NCBI GenBank assembly: GCA_023266415.1
Contig: JAHFQG010000084.1
Span: forward strand, 1-5,073
Source of the DNA: Francisellaceae bacterium
GTDB lineage: Bacteria > Pseudomonadota > Gammaproteobacteria > Berkiellales > Berkiellaceae
Length of the DNA: 5,073 nucleotides
Reading direction: 5' to 3'
Of the stretch, positions 4,491-5,073 are shown one piece after another (the first letter of the stretch is position 1; every line of letters begins with the position of its first letter). Below the pieces are notes generated by a model that saw nothing but the letters and a program-made list of their open reading frames with translations, was not told where the DNA came from and did not search any database. Both the position numbers and the translations under genes were made by a program.

Positions 4491-5073
4491 ATGATCTTGT
4501 TCTCCTCTCTGGAGTTTCTCAAAAGCGCTGCCGCTTTCCCCCATTTCCCGCCTGATACAGGGGTTGAAATTGCTTTTGTGGGGCGATCGAATGCAGGAAA
4601 GTCCAGTGCCATCAATGCCATTGTGGGCAAAAAAATAGCACGTACAGGAAAAGTGCCCGGACAAACTCAGTTAGCAAACTTTTTTGAGTTTCCAGACCGC
4701 AATGAGCGCTTGGTCGATTTGCCTGGTTACGGTTATGCTAAAATACCCGATGCTATCCGTCAACGCATCGAACACCTCTTACAAGATTACTTGACCATGC
4801 GATCTTGCTTAAAAGGCTTAATACTTTTAATGGATATCCGACATCCTATCAGTAGCACTGATCGCCAACTGCTCGAATTAGCCTGTGATGCCCACCGTCC
4901 AGTACACATTTTGCTCACCAAATCCGATAAAATATCGCGCGGACAAGCCCAACAAACCCTCCTTCAAGTGCGCAAAGCCACTGAGGCTTATTCTAAGGTG
5001 AGTGTACAAACATTTTCTGCGCTGAAATGGCTGGGATTGGAAGAGGCACAAAATAAGCTGGAAGCCTGGCTAA
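4491..5073 (+). CDS. engB: Ribosome biogenesis GTPase EngB/YihA (YsxC), 3' end cut by window edge
   Basis: The plus strand is open for 194 codons from ATG 4491 to the last base with no stop, so a few C-terminal residues are missing. EngB is an essential TrmE-Era-EngA-EngB-type GTPase needed for assembly of the 50S ribosomal subunit. All G motifs are present: G1 GRSNAGKSS (31-39), the G2 threonine in KVPGQTQ (Thr59), G3 DLPGYGYA (76-83), G4 TKSD (143-146), and a G5-like SALK (176-179). The conserved LLMDIRHP is at 112-119. The end, with ALKWLGLEEAQNKLEAWL at 177-194, aligns with the last conserved helix of E. coli YihA. Two starts are possible: ATG 4491 with AGGA (4481-4484) six bases before it, or in-frame TTG 4476 with a stronger GGGAGG (4465-4470) five bases before it, adding five residues. 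I prefer the ATG. The gene is divergent from cytochrome c4, an arrangement shared with Pseudomonas. Confidence 0.96.
   Translation, partial: MILFSSLEFLKSAAAFPHFPPDTGVEIAFVGRSNAGKSSAINAIVGKKIARTGKVPGQTQLANFFEFPDRNERLVDLPGYGYAKIPDAIRQRIEHLLQDYLTMRSCLKGLILLMDIRHPISSTDRQLLELACDAHRPVHILLTKSDKISRGQAQQTLLQVRKATEAYSKVSVQTFSALKWLGLEEAQNKLEAWL

Noticed and set aside
4391..4630. Upstream extension of the cytochrome c4 frame
   Set aside because: The extension is antisense to conserved EngB motifs, and the ATG at 4390 has a good ribosome site and a clean signal peptide.

Overview
The window looks like ordinary chromosomal DNA of a gammaproteobacterium, probably a moderate-GC, environmental or host-associated lineage. 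I base this on a dam-type GATC methylase that lines up with E. coli Dam without gaps through its catalytic core, a comM/yifB homologue, monohaem cytochrome c5 and dihaem cytochrome c4. The order engB, cytochrome c4, dsbA is known from Pseudomonas. I cannot name the genus; a Legionellales-like origin is only a guess.

Layout from left to right: the N-terminal part of comM (minus, running off the left edge); a short gap with a GC-rich hairpin; a membrane-anchored or secreted cytochrome c5 (minus); a tRNA-Arg with anticodon CCG (plus); a Bcr/CflA-type MFS drug transporter (minus) whose last 21 codons and stop are the antisense of the tRNA; a divergent promoter region; dam (plus); a dsbA-family thiol oxidoreductase (minus) overlapping dam tail to tail by 35 bp; cytochrome c4 (minus), translationally coupled to dsbA; a second divergent promoter region; and engB/yihA (plus), which runs off the right edge only a few residues short of its expected end.

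Functionally, two cytochromes c carry electrons in the periplasm towards terminal oxidases, and the coupled DsbA-like protein handles periplasmic disulfides. ComM and Dam act on DNA (recombination during transformation; adenine methylation). EngB is a GTPase needed for large ribosomal subunit assembly.

I found no mobile element, CRISPR array, phage gene or novel defence system. The most unusual features are architectural: genes packed so tightly that a tRNA supplies an MFS stop codon on its antisense strand, dam and dsbA overlap at their 3' ends, and promoters overlap in the divergent gaps. Poly-G/C hexamer tracts also appear more often than expected.
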